DNA of 64,000 nucleotides, from contig CAKTAV010000002.1 of assembly GCA_934532985.1 (NCBI GenBank), forward strand, positions 1 through 64,000. Direction: 5' to 3'. This document shows, one piece after another, positions 26,574 through 34,897 of the stretch (position 1 is its first letter; each line of letters opens with the position of its first letter). The stretch comes from an uncultured Butyricicoccus sp. GTDB taxonomy: Bacteria; Bacillota; Clostridia; Oscillospirales; Butyricicoccaceae. Under the pieces are notes generated by a model that saw only the letters and a program-made list of their open reading frames with translations, searched no databases and was not told the DNA's origin. Made by a program: the position numbers and the translations under genes.

Positions 26574-27095
26574 ATGAAAGACTTGGAGAAGCATGTCCGC
26601 GAGTGTAGAAAGATGTTGGAGGACATTGGAATTTCCTGCGGCAACATTCAAGAAGTAAAGGTAAATAACCGTTATACGCGGAAATTTGGCAGTGCGACGT
26701 ATCATCGGTTTACGGATTCCTATGTGCTGCAATTCAATCCGGGACTGCTGAACGACGCGAATCCGGATTACAGCCTCGACAGCACGATTTTGCATGAGCT
26801 GCTGCACACCTGTAAGGACTGCATGGATCACGGAAGCCAATGGAAGCGATACGCAGCAATGGTAAAGAAAGCGTATGGCTACGACATTGCACGGACGAGC
26901 ACCTATGAAGAAAAGCGGATTGTTCCTGGCACGATGAAGGAGCGGGAATATAAATACAAGTTGGAGTGCAGACACTGCGGCGTGGCTTGGAAATACAAGC
27001 GCATGTGTCCGACGGTGAAGCACTGGAGGCAGCTGCGATGCGGCCAGTGCGACGGCAGGCTCACACGTACTACAATAGATAAAGTGGATAAGTAA
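26574..27095 (+). CDS. SprT-like zinc metalloprotease domain protein
   Basis: A 173-residue protein with the gluzincin motif HELLH (74-78), a downstream HGSQWKRY segment and a C-terminal zinc ribbon (CRHC and CGQC). This is the SprT/SprT-like arrangement. The start is set at ATG 26574; an in-frame GTG at 26550 overlaps the aminotransferase. It is the last gene before the terminator and may be co-transcribed with the polysaccharide operon. Substrate unknown; some relatives cleave DNA-protein crosslinks. Confidence 0.8.
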   Translation: MKDLEKHVRECRKMLEDIGISCGNIQEVKVNNRYTRKFGSATYHRFTDSYVLQFNPGLLNDANPDYSLDSTILHELLHTCKDCMDHGSQWKRYAAMVKKAYGYDIARTSTYEEKRIVPGTMKEREYKYKLECRHCGVAWKYKRMCPTVKHWRQLRCGQCDGRLTRTTIDKVDK

Positions 27096-27098
27096 AAA

Positions 27099-27129
27099 AA
27101 CCTCCCTGATCACAACGATCAGGGAGGTT
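27099..27129. terminator. Strong bidirectional terminator
   Basis: A perfect 13-bp stem, AACCTCCCTGATC (27099-27111) with GATCAGGGAGGTT (27117-27129), has a 5-base loop. The seven A residues at its left give a T-run on the minus strand, serving thrH best; on the plus strand it ends the upstream operon. Confidence 0.88.
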
Positions 27130-27144
27130 GCTGTTTCTATGGAA

Positions 27145-27753
27145 TTATGCCATGTTCATCGCCTTTTTGAAGGCAGCCAGCAGTTCGTCATAGGTTTCGT
27201 AAGCCGGAAGATCCGGATTGTCCGCTTTGATAGAATCCGGCGACTTGAACAGGAAGCCGTCCTTACCGGCGCGGATCATGCCGAGATCATTGAAGCTGTC
27301 GCCGCAGGCAATGGTCTCAAAGCCGACGGACTGAAGGGCACGCACGGTGCTCAGCTTGGAATTCTCCGTGCGCATCCGGTAGCCAGTGATTTCGCCGTCC
27401 GGCGCCACCTCCAGCGAATTGCAGAAGATCGTCGGCATGCCAAGCTTTTCCATCAGCGGCTTGGCAAATTCCGTGAAGGTATCGCTGATGATAATAACTT
27501 GCGTGAGGGAACGCAGCTCGTCCAGAAACTCCTTTGCTCCCGGAATCGGGTCGATGGTGGCAATGGTCTCCTGAATTTCCTTCAGTCCCAGCTTGTGCTC
27601 CTTGAGGATACCGAGACGCCAAGTCATCAGCTTGTCGTAATCCGGCTCGTCGCGGGTGGTGCGCGTCAGCTCTGGAATGCCGCTTGCCTTGGCAAATGCA
27701 ATCCAGATTTCCGGAACCAGTACGCCTTCTAAATCCAAACATGTTATGTACAT
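27145..27753 (-). CDS. thrH: Phosphoserine phosphatase / homoserine phosphotransferase (ThrH)
   Basis: A 202-residue HAD-family enzyme that dephosphorylates phosphoserine and can pass the phosphate to homoserine. The catalytic motif starts DLEGVLVPE (Asp7 and Glu9, where most HAD enzymes have DxD, the usual ThrH variant). Motif II is ISDTF near 90, and CGDSFNDLGM near 150 is the metal-binding motif. It is monocistronic between two terminator/promoter signals. Confidence 0.92.
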   Translation of the reverse strand: MYITCLDLEGVLVPEIWIAFAKASGIPELTRTTRDEPDYDKLMTWRLGILKEHKLGLKEIQETIATIDPIPGAKEFLDELRSLTQVIIISDTFTEFAKPLMEKLGMPTIFCNSLEVAPDGEITGYRMRTENSKLSTVRALQSVGFETIACGDSFNDLGMIRAGKDGFLFKSPDSIKADNPDLPAYETYDELLAAFKKAMNMA

Positions 27754-27809
27754 TGCTCTGTTCCTTTCACACGTTTCAGTAGTAACCTGCTGAGTTAGCA
27801 GTTTTTCTT

Positions 27810-27838
27810 AGTGTATCATGGTTGGTACTTTTTTTCAA
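27810..27838 (-). promoter_or_regulatory. Promoter of thrH
   Basis: On the minus strand TTGAAA (27833-27838), a 17-base spacer and TACACT (27810-27815) lie 57 bases before the start codon. Confidence 0.55.
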
Positions 27839-27965
27839 TCGTTTTCTCGCATTTTCACAGAGATCTGGATTTGCACAGGGGAGAAAGTGTATGCAGTAGA
27901 CAAAAAAATACGTTCCTCTATTCTGAGTACAAACAGAGATAACCCAGCGTGGAGGAGGACAGGAT

Positions 27966-30002
27966 ATGAAATTAAAAACACAAAACGGACATTTTTTGTT
28001 TACCGCTTCGGGGAAAGAACGTTTTCTCGGATACCGCGGAGAAAATCAGACACAGGAACTTGTTATCCAGCTGGATGACACCTATAACGGCTGGACGTTC
28101 CGCATGGAGTTTGGATCAAAGAACAATTTCTGCTATTTGACACAGACGGAAAAAACACTGCATGTGACGATGCGGCGCGAGTGGATACCGCTGGAGGGTG
28201 CCATACCGGTGCAAATCAGTGGCAGCTGCGGAGAGATCGAGCGGAGGTCGAACATCGTCTGGTTTCAGGTGGCAGCTTCAATCGGCGCGCTGGACTGGCC
28301 GGACGACTATCCTGTGGCGTTCCGTCAGCTGGAGCAGCGGCTGAGTAAAATGCGCGATACAGCAGAAAGCGTGATTGAGAGCAATGAACAGACGCTGGCA
28401 CTCAAGGAAGAGTGTGATACGCTATTGGAAGAGATCGGCGGAATAACCAACAATAAAACGCTCACGCAGAACGCGGCGCAAAGTGCGCAGGAGTCGGCCA
28501 CCCGTGCTGAGACTGCAGCGAAAAAGGCAGAAACGGCAGGCGGCGTGACCATATGCGACACGCTGGACAGTCAGGCGAGTGGAGAGGCACTGTCGGCGCG
28601 GCAGGGCAGCGTACTCCGGCGATATGCAGTGGATTTGCGCTTTCGCGATCGGATGATTCCCGAGCCGCTGTTCCGGTATTCGTATTCTACCTATACGAAT
28701 TTGGTGGCGCATTGTGCGACGGCGAGTACGATTTATCTGCTGCTGGAAAATGCATCGGGAACACAGGTGATTACCGCGATCAACCGCAGTACAGGACGAC
28801 TGCAAAAGCGATCCAACATTTTGGAGAGTAGCTATACCTGTATGGGATATGATGTCGCTGTCGGTTCGCTTTTGTTGGGCAATGCAAGCGGCGTCACGGT
28901 GATGATGACGGATTTGTCAACCACCGTACAGCGCAGTTTGGGCAGTGTAAGCGCGATTACGACGGCAGGAGAGGAATGGGTGCTGTATTCCGGAAACGAC
29001 TTGGTGTGGATTCAGGACGAGACGACGGAAAGCAAGCGAATGACGCTGCCGGAGGGAATCCGTGCGCCAAAGTCCATCGCATACTGTGACGGTATCTTCT
29101 ATCTGATGACACCGGTGTCGGCATCGGAAAATCCGTTGGCGGAGGGCACGGCGTCCGTCACGGCGATGGAGAGCAATGGCACAGTATTGAAAAGCTGGAT
29201 TGTTCCGCGGGGCTACGGCACGCCCGAGAGCGTGACGGCGGAAAACAAGCAGATGATATTCGGCTATCGCACCGACCGCGGGGCGCTGCTGTGTACGGGA
29301 GATTACCGCGATACGGTAGACCTGAGTACGGGACTGGGAGCAGTGTGCACGACAGAGGAATATTCCATCGCAGGATACAGCGAAAACGTGGTAAAAATCC
29401 ATGCCAATGCGGCGTACACCGGTCTTTCCAACGGAACGAATACCAAGCCGTATTCCTCCATCAAGGATGCGCTGGACGCGGCACATCGCTGGAAATCCTG
29501 CCCGAAAATTCAGCTGTACACGACGGGCAATTTTACCGAAGAGGGGGCGATCTGGTTGGCGGATTTTCCGCGTAAGATAGAAATCATTAATGATGGAACC
29601 GGCACGACGAAGATCGAGTGTCTTTCGATTGTCGGCTGTCCGGCGGTGCGGCTGGAGGGGATTGCACTAACGGGACTGAATACCAATCAGGCGATGTTGG
29701 ATGTGGATCAGTCTCATGTGATTGTGGCAGGGTGTATGCTGAATCTGCTTTCCGGCTCCGGAACGCGATACGGTATTCGGGCATTGGATTCATGCATTAT
29801 GCTGCCGAGCAGCAATACCTTTCAGAATATGACGACGGGCGTGTATTTGATTCGCTCACAGCTGCATGTGCCAGTGGCGCAGACGTTTTCCGGTGTGACG
29901 ACACAGATTGTGTTGTCGGAACTGTCCGAAGGGCGATTTTTGAACAGCAGCTTATTTACGATCAGCAAAACCAACAGCTTTGTCTATTCGATAAATTCGT
30001 AA
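27966..30002 (+). CDS. Orphan phage tail-fibre / baseplate-like protein
   Basis: A 678-residue protein of unknown role. Residues 1-100 resemble the beta-rich N-terminus of phage baseplate or tail-fibre proteins (ELVIQLDDTYNGWTFRMEF). About 120-185 is a coiled coil rich in Ala and Glu (ATRAETAAKKAETAGG). The short segment DTLDSQASGEALSARQGSVL is the repeat unit of many tail fibres. A middle beta region follows, then a C-terminal part (about 475-678) that looks like a right-handed beta-helix with repeated short strands. No other phage gene is in the window. Start ATG 27966 follows GGAGGAGGA. The alternative is a secreted surface adhesin, but there is no signal peptide. Confidence 0.65.
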   Translation: MKLKTQNGHFLFTASGKERFLGYRGENQTQELVIQLDDTYNGWTFRMEFGSKNNFCYLTQTEKTLHVTMRREWIPLEGAIPVQISGSCGEIERRSNIVWFQVAASIGALDWPDDYPVAFRQLEQRLSKMRDTAESVIESNEQTLALKEECDTLLEEIGGITNNKTLTQNAAQSAQESATRAETAAKKAETAGGVTICDTLDSQASGEALSARQGSVLRRYAVDLRFRDRMIPEPLFRYSYSTYTNLVAHCATASTIYLLLENASGTQVITAINRSTGRLQKRSNILESSYTCMGYDVAVGSLLLGNASGVTVMMTDLSTTVQRSLGSVSAITTAGEEWVLYSGNDLVWIQDETTESKRMTLPEGIRAPKSIAYCDGIFYLMTPVSASENPLAEGTASVTAMESNGTVLKSWIVPRGYGTPESVTAENKQMIFGYRTDRGALLCTGDYRDTVDLSTGLGAVCTTEEYSIAGYSENVVKIHANAAYTGLSNGTNTKPYSSIKDALDAAHRWKSCPKIQLYTTGNFTEEGAIWLADFPRKIEIINDGTGTTKIECLSIVGCPAVRLEGIALTGLNTNQAMLDVDQSHVIVAGCMLNLLSGSGTRYGIRALDSCIMLPSSNTFQNMTTGVYLIRSQLHVPVAQTFSGVTTQIVLSELSEGRFLNSSLFTISKTNSFVYSINS

Positions 30003-30023
30003 AAGTAAATTGTAATAATTGCG

Positions 30024-30062
30024 AAAAACCGCACGGAATAGTATTACATTCTGTGCGGTTTT
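30024..30062 (+). terminator. Terminator after the tail-fibre-like gene
   Basis: Hairpin with arms AAAACCGCAC and GTGCGGTTTT, extended inwards by GAAT/ATTC with one mismatch. It lies 20-60 bases after the stop codon and ends in a short T-rich tract. Confidence 0.7.
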
Positions 30063-30150
30063 GCCGTATGTGCTGGAATATATACAGAAAAAGTTGCAAC
30101 AAAAGAGGAAACAGAGTATAATACTGTCTGGTTATGCAGGAGGGAATACT

Positions 30151-31452
30151 ATGGCAGACATCGTAAAACAATATGGCGCGCTTTTGAAGCGGACGCTGGA
30201 ACGGGGGAATATTGGTCTGGCGCGTAAGATGATCTCTGCCGGACTGATGGAAGAGGATTTACGCATTCGCCTGCACCCGGATAAGCGGATGCCAAAGGCG
30301 TATCGACGTTTGTCGCGCATTGCGATTCAGTCTACGCGGGACGGATTTCGTAAGCCGGAGCAGTATGCGTGGACGAATATTTTCTCGCCGGTAGAAATTC
30401 TGGAATGCTTTGGACTCAACTGTGTGTCCATTGAGTGTGTGGCATCGTTCCTCTCCGGCTTTCAGATTGAGGACTACTGCATTGATTATGCGGAGAATCA
30501 TGGCATTGCGCCGACGCTTTGCTCGTACCACAAGAGCTTTATCGGCGGTGTGGACTGCGGACTGGTGCCGAAGCCGCAGTTTGCTGTGACCACTTCTATG
30601 ATTTGCGACGGCAATATCAATACCTTCCGCTATCTGTCGCGCCGACACGGCATTGACAACTATATTATTGACGTGCCGGATGAATATTCTGAGAGCGCGG
30701 TGCACTATGTCACCCAGCAGCTGGAAGAGATGATCGCGGCGATGGAGGATCGCTTCCATAAAAAGCTGGATCTCTGCGATCTGCGGCGGATACTGCATCG
30801 AGAAAATCAGTCCAAGGCGCTGTATCAGAAATTTTTACAGCGGCAGAGAACGTGCTGTTTCCCGAATACACTGACGCTGAACATGTATCTGCTGTTTGCG
30901 ACGCATTTGCAGATTGGCACGCCGGAGGTTCTTCGCTTTTTTGAGAAATTAAATGAGGAATCCAAGACGTGGCCGGAATACACCGGTAAAAAGGCGTTCT
31001 GGGTACACCTATTCCCGTATTATCAGGAGACGCTGCAGCAGTACTTTAACTATGGACAGGATTACTGCATTCAAGCCGGAGATATGAATATGGACTATAT
31101 GGAGCCGCTGGATATCCAGCATCCGCTGGAGGCGCTGTCCAAAAAGATGTTGCTGAATCTGTACAACGGCTCGTTTGAGCGAAAAGTCAAGCGAATCAGT
31201 CAGCTGGTGGATCAGTTTGACTCGGATATGGTTATCAATTTCTGCCACTGGGGCTGCAAGCAGTCCTCCGGCGGCGTGATGCTGCTGAAGGAAGAAATGC
31301 GGCACAAGGGCATTCCGATGCTGATTCTGGACGGTGACGCGATGGATCGGCGCAACAGTCACGACGGACAGATTAAGACCCGCTTGGAGGCATTCCTAGA
31401 ATTGGTTGGGAGCGAAGAGGACAGCGACACGGAGGAGAGGACAGGCGCATGA
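30151..31452 (+). CDS. 2-hydroxyacyl-CoA dehydratase subunit-like protein
   Basis: A 433-residue protein of the HgdB/FldC-type dehydratase family. These iron-sulfur enzymes remove water from (R)-2-hydroxyacyl-CoA by a radical mechanism after ATP-driven activation. Conserved-looking cysteines occur in LNCVSIECVASFLSG, VDCGLVP and SMICDG. The start ATG 30151 follows GGAGGG. Its stop overlaps the start of the next gene by four bases, and that gene brings the second dehydratase-type domain plus the activator. No CoA transferase or hydroxyacid dehydrogenase is adjacent, so the substrate is unknown. Confidence 0.85.
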   Translation: MADIVKQYGALLKRTLERGNIGLARKMISAGLMEEDLRIRLHPDKRMPKAYRRLSRIAIQSTRDGFRKPEQYAWTNIFSPVEILECFGLNCVSIECVASFLSGFQIEDYCIDYAENHGIAPTLCSYHKSFIGGVDCGLVPKPQFAVTTSMICDGNINTFRYLSRRHGIDNYIIDVPDEYSESAVHYVTQQLEEMIAAMEDRFHKKLDLCDLRRILHRENQSKALYQKFLQRQRTCCFPNTLTLNMYLLFATHLQIGTPEVLRFFEKLNEESKTWPEYTGKKAFWVHLFPYYQETLQQYFNYGQDYCIQAGDMNMDYMEPLDIQHPLEALSKKMLLNLYNGSFERKVKRISQLVDQFDSDMVINFCHWGCKQSSGGVMLLKEEMRHKGIPMLILDGDAMDRRNSHDGQIKTRLEAFLELVGSEEDSDTEERTGA

Positions 31453-33137
31453 TCGGCTATTTTTGTAAATATGCCCCGATTGAGATATTTGAGGCGATGG
31501 GCGTGGACATGCAGCGCATTGAACCCAAGGTCACGAATTTCAATCAGGCAGACACCTTGATGCACCCAAATATCTGCTCGTTCGCGAAAGCGGTGCTGGA
31601 AGATGTGATGACGAATGACTATGAGGGCATTCTGCTCACGACCTGCTGCGACAGTACGCGCCGCTTGTATGACGTCCTGCACGCGCATTTTCCGGACAAG
31701 TTTATTTATCTGCTGGACGTGCCGCGCAAGGTGACAGAGTTTGCCGTCGGTCTGTACCGAGAGCGCATGGAGGAAATGGTTGCCGCCTATGAGACGTTCA
31801 GCGGTCGAACGCTGGACAAGGCGCAGCTGACGGAGATTTTGCGGCGCAAACAGGAAGCGGCGGCACTGCCAAAGCCGCCGAGTGAGGCGGGACGTCTGCG
31901 CATCGGTCTGATGGGTGCGAGGTGCAGCGCGGAGGTCAAAAACCTGCTGGAAGATCACCATGCAGAGATTGTCTTTGACCTGACCTGCACGGGCATTCAG
32001 AGAAATTATCGCGTGGACGCGCAGCATTTGATGGATTCGTATGCCGAAGAGCTGTTGAGCCAGATTCCGTGTATGCGCATGACCAAGGCGACCAACCGCG
32101 AGGACTATCTAAATGGTTTTCTGGATCGAATTGACGGCATTTTATATCATACCGTCAAGTTCTGCGACAATTATTCGTATGAATATACGCAGCTGCATCA
32201 GGAAGTGGACAAGCCGATTTTGACGGTGGAGACCGACGCGACGATGCAGTGCGCCGGACAGATCCGCACGCGCGTGGAGGCGTTTCTGGAATCGCTCGCG
32301 GCGGCAAAGGGAGAAAACAAGACAATGCGGCGCAAGCCGCAGGCGGAGGACGGAAGCATGGTTGTACTGGGAATTGACAGCGGATCGACATCGACGAACG
32401 CGGTTATTATGAACGAAAAGCGGGAAATTCAGGCGTTTGCCGTCGTTCGCACAGGCGCAAAGAGCGGCGACAGCGCACAGAAAGTACTGGATGAAGTGCT
32501 GCAAAAGGCGGGAATGGCGCAGTCAGATCTGGATCTGATTGTATCAACCGGATATGGACGCGTGAGCATTCCGTTTGCAGATGAAAATGTGACGGAAATC
32601 AGCTGTCACGGCAAGGGCGCACACTATTTTAATCCGAGCGTGCGCACGATTTTGGACATCGGCGGACAGGACAGTAAGGCGATTCGCCTGAACGAGAGTG
32701 GAGAAGTGACGGACTTTGTCATGAACGACAAGTGCGCGGCGGGCACCGGACGCTTTTTGGAGATGATGGCGCGGACGCTGGAGATTGATATTTCCCAGCT
32801 CGGCCCGATCTCGCTTGAATGGTCGGAGGATATCACAATCAGCAGTATGTGCTCGGTATTCGCGGAATCGGAGGTTATCTCGCTGATTGCGCAGAACAAG
32901 GAGAAGTCGGACATTGCACACGGCATTCATAAAGCGATTGCGGGCAAGTCGGCATCGCTGCTCAAGCGCGTCAGCTGGGCAGAGACCGTGATGATGACCG
33001 GCGGCGTGGCGAAAAATCCGGGTGTAGTGCGCGCCGTGGAGGATGTACTGCATATCAAGCTGTATCTGTGTGATGAGTCGGAAATTGTCGGTGCAGTTGG
33101 TGCGGCGCTGTTTGCGCTGGAACGACTGGAGCAGTGA
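31449..33137 (+). CDS. Fused 2-hydroxyacyl-CoA dehydratase subunit and ATP-dependent activator
   Basis: A 562-residue two-part protein. Residues 1-290 have the dehydratase (HgdB-like) fold, with TTCCDSTRRLYDVL and a run of cysteine-containing segments. From Met304 (codon at 32358) the protein is a complete BadF/BadG/BcrA/HgdC-type activator: the ASKHA nucleotide motif LGIDSGSTSTNAVI, DIGGQDSK, and the two iron-sulfur cysteines in DKCAAGTGRF and SMCSVFAESEV. The activator is usually a separate gene, so the fusion is notable. The reading frame is continuous with no start signal at Met304. It works with the preceding gene. Confidence 0.88.
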   Translation: MIGYFCKYAPIEIFEAMGVDMQRIEPKVTNFNQADTLMHPNICSFAKAVLEDVMTNDYEGILLTTCCDSTRRLYDVLHAHFPDKFIYLLDVPRKVTEFAVGLYRERMEEMVAAYETFSGRTLDKAQLTEILRRKQEAAALPKPPSEAGRLRIGLMGARCSAEVKNLLEDHHAEIVFDLTCTGIQRNYRVDAQHLMDSYAEELLSQIPCMRMTKATNREDYLNGFLDRIDGILYHTVKFCDNYSYEYTQLHQEVDKPILTVETDATMQCAGQIRTRVEAFLESLAAAKGENKTMRRKPQAEDGSMVVLGIDSGSTSTNAVIMNEKREIQAFAVVRTGAKSGDSAQKVLDEVLQKAGMAQSDLDLIVSTGYGRVSIPFADENVTEISCHGKGAHYFNPSVRTILDIGGQDSKAIRLNESGEVTDFVMNDKCAAGTGRFLEMMARTLEIDISQLGPISLEWSEDITISSMCSVFAESEVISLIAQNKEKSDIAHGIHKAIAGKSASLLKRVSWAETVMMTGGVAKNPGVVRAVEDVLHIKLYLCDESEIVGAVGAALFALERLEQ

Positions 33138-33169
33138 GAAAAACAGCATGCAATTTTGAGAAATAGTCC

Positions 33170-33199
33170 TTGTGCGTTTTCGGGGGAGAATGCTATAAT
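33170..33199 (+). promoter_or_regulatory. Promoter of the small membrane protein gene
   Basis: TTGTGC (33170-33175), an 18-base spacer and TATAAT (33194-33199) preceded by TG (extended -10), 33 bases before the start. Confidence 0.7.
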
Positions 33200-33231
33200 A
33201 GCTACAACATATTGGTCGAGTGGAGAATATA

Positions 33232-33690
33232 ATGGATAAGTATATGCTTGGTTTTTCTGTTCCGGCGTTTATCGTGCTGGTGCTGTTTTTCCTTCCGCGT
33301 GCTTGGTGGAAGGTTTCGCCCCCGAAAAGCGATTGGCTCGCGCGCAATTATTCGCGTCTTGCATGGGTCAACCGCGTGCGCACCGGCTGTCTGACGGCGA
33401 CATTTTTGCTACTGCTGTTCGTGGTGGACCGTGAGCATGGCAATGCACTCCGTCTGAACAGTGCATTGGTGCTGTTTCTTCTGTTTTTGGTACTGCATTA
33501 TTGGGCGTGGATTCGATATCAGCGCGGAAGGCGGACGCCGTTTGTACTGATTTTTGGTATCGCGCTGCTGTCCTCCCTCTATCTGTTGGCGGCAGGGATG
33601 GTGCTGGACAACCGCATTGCAGTGATTCCCGCGGCAGTCTATGGTATTTTTTCTGTTTTATTAACATGGAAGCATTTTGGACCGAAATGA
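33232..33690 (+). CDS. Small integral membrane protein of unknown function
   Basis: A 152-residue protein with four predicted transmembrane segments (about 5-21, 50-66, 77-93 and 105-145 in two parts). The cytoplasmic loops are basic (RTGCL, RYQRGRRTP). No family is recognised. It has its own extended -10 promoter. ATG 33232 is preferred over an in-frame GTG at 33220. The stop codon lies inside the stem of the terminator. Confidence 0.7.
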   Translation: MDKYMLGFSVPAFIVLVLFFLPRAWWKVSPPKSDWLARNYSRLAWVNRVRTGCLTATFLLLLFVVDREHGNALRLNSALVLFLLFLVLHYWAWIRYQRGRRTPFVLIFGIALLSSLYLLAAGMVLDNRIAVIPAAVYGIFSVLLTWKHFGPK

Positions 33691-33718
33691 CGCAATTTCG
33701 GTCTTTTTGCTTTTTTTG
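33680..33718 (+). terminator. Terminator overlapping the stop codon of the membrane protein gene
   Basis: Stem GACCGAAAT (33680-33688) with ATTTCGGTC (33695-33703), followed by TTTTTGCTTTTTTT. The TGA stop (33688-33690) lies at the top of the hairpin. Confidence 0.85.
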
Positions 33719-33784
33719 AGACAAAATTTGTCCAGATGAGCTTTTGCGCAGCAGCGTGTGCAGGGCTTCACGGGAAAATAGCCC

Positions 33785-33813
33785 TTGCATTTATACAGGA
33801 ATGCCGATACAAT
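33785..33813 (+). promoter_or_regulatory. Promoter of the polysaccharide deacetylase gene
   Basis: TTGCAT (33785-33790), a 17-base spacer and TACAAT (33808-33813), 30 bases before ATG 33844. Confidence 0.65.
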
Positions 33814-33843
33814 GACAGTATATTTTGTGTTAGGGGGATGACA

Positions 33844-34842
33844 ATGAAAACCAAACGACGTCATTTATTGCTGTGGGTTTCCATGCTGCTCTCGGTGAGC
33901 ATGCTGCTGGGTGTATTCGGTTGTTCACCGTCTTCTGTGACGGTAACTGGGTCGGGAACGACGGCGGGTTCCGGTGCGGTGAAGGGCTCCGGAGCATGGG
34001 TAAACGGTTCCGGAACGGCAGCGGACACGGGCAGCGGCAGTGCGGCCGCAGAGCAGGAGCCGCAGGAAGAAGAGCTGAACCCGATGCCGACAGGAGACAA
34101 GTACATCGCGATTACGTTTGACGACGGCCCGACGGGTAACAAGGACGGCCTGACAGAGCGTCTGCTGGATGGGCTTCTGGAGCGCAATGTCCACGCGACG
34201 TTTTTCCTGTGCGGCTACCGCGTGAAAGACTTTAATTCTATGATGGATCGCTATCTGTCAGAGGGTCATGAGGTCGGCAACCACACGATGGATCACGTTA
34301 TCATGACGAAGGATGTTTCTGACGGTGGCTATCAGCAGGTCAAGAGCAATAACAAGCTGATTAAGTCGTACATTGGACAGAAGCCAACGCTGATGCGTCC
34401 GTGCGGCGGCGCGTACAACGATCTCGTCAAGCAGAAGATGAAGAAGCTGGGCATGCCGATGATTCTATGGAATCTGGATACCATGGACTGGCGCGACCGC
34501 GATGCAGACACCGTGCGTGACCGCATTATCAACGAAGCACAGGACGGCTCGATCGTTCTGGAGCATGACCTGTATGAGACGACGGTTGACGGTGTGCTGG
34601 AGGCAATTGACACGCTTCAGGACGAAGGCTATGCCTTCGTGACGGTATCCGAACTGGCGGAAATCAAGGGCGTTACGCTCAAGCCAGGTCGTGTATATAC
34701 GGACTTTACGGACTCGACGCTGATTGACATGGGCGTAAAGGAAGCGCCGAAGAAGCACAAGAAGAGCTCCAGCAAGAAGAACAGGAGCAAATCCACCCAG
34801 ACGGAGGAAACGACAACATCCTCGGCCAATGCGGCGGAGTAA
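33844..34842 (+). CDS. Polysaccharide deacetylase lipoprotein (NodB domain)
   Basis: A 332-residue extracellular enzyme, probably removing acetyl groups from peptidoglycan or another glycan. A signal peptide ends in a lipobox (LLGVFGC). A low-complexity Gly/Ser/Thr linker follows (about 28-75), then the NodB domain: TFDDGP (catalytic Asp pair), HTMDH (metal histidines) and LMRPCGG. The C-terminus is a lysine/serine-rich tail ending in a Thr/Ser stretch. Start ATG 33844 follows AGGGGG; in-frame codons further upstream lack a site. Target polymer unknown. Confidence 0.9.
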   Translation: MKTKRRHLLLWVSMLLSVSMLLGVFGCSPSSVTVTGSGTTAGSGAVKGSGAWVNGSGTAADTGSGSAAAEQEPQEEELNPMPTGDKYIAITFDDGPTGNKDGLTERLLDGLLERNVHATFFLCGYRVKDFNSMMDRYLSEGHEVGNHTMDHVIMTKDVSDGGYQQVKSNNKLIKSYIGQKPTLMRPCGGAYNDLVKQKMKKLGMPMILWNLDTMDWRDRDADTVRDRIINEAQDGSIVLEHDLYETTVDGVLEAIDTLQDEGYAFVTVSELAEIKGVTLKPGRVYTDFTDSTLIDMGVKEAPKKHKKSSSKKNRSKSTQTEETTTSSANAAE

Positions 34843-34857
34843 GCTACATAGGGATGG

Positions 34858-34894
34858 AAAAAGCGGTATCGGAATGCTCTGATACCGCTTTTTT
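34858..34894. terminator. Bidirectional terminator between deacetylase and antiporter
   Basis: Stem AAAAAGCGGTATC with GATACCGCTTTTT and a 10-base loop. T-tracts are available on both strands, so it serves both convergent genes. Confidence 0.9.
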
Positions 34895-34897
34895 GTG

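Noticed and set aside
27788..27805. Small hairpin CTGCT/AGCAG followed by TTTTT on the plus strand
   Set aside because: No plus-strand gene precedes it; only five base pairs. Most likely chance within the thrH leader.
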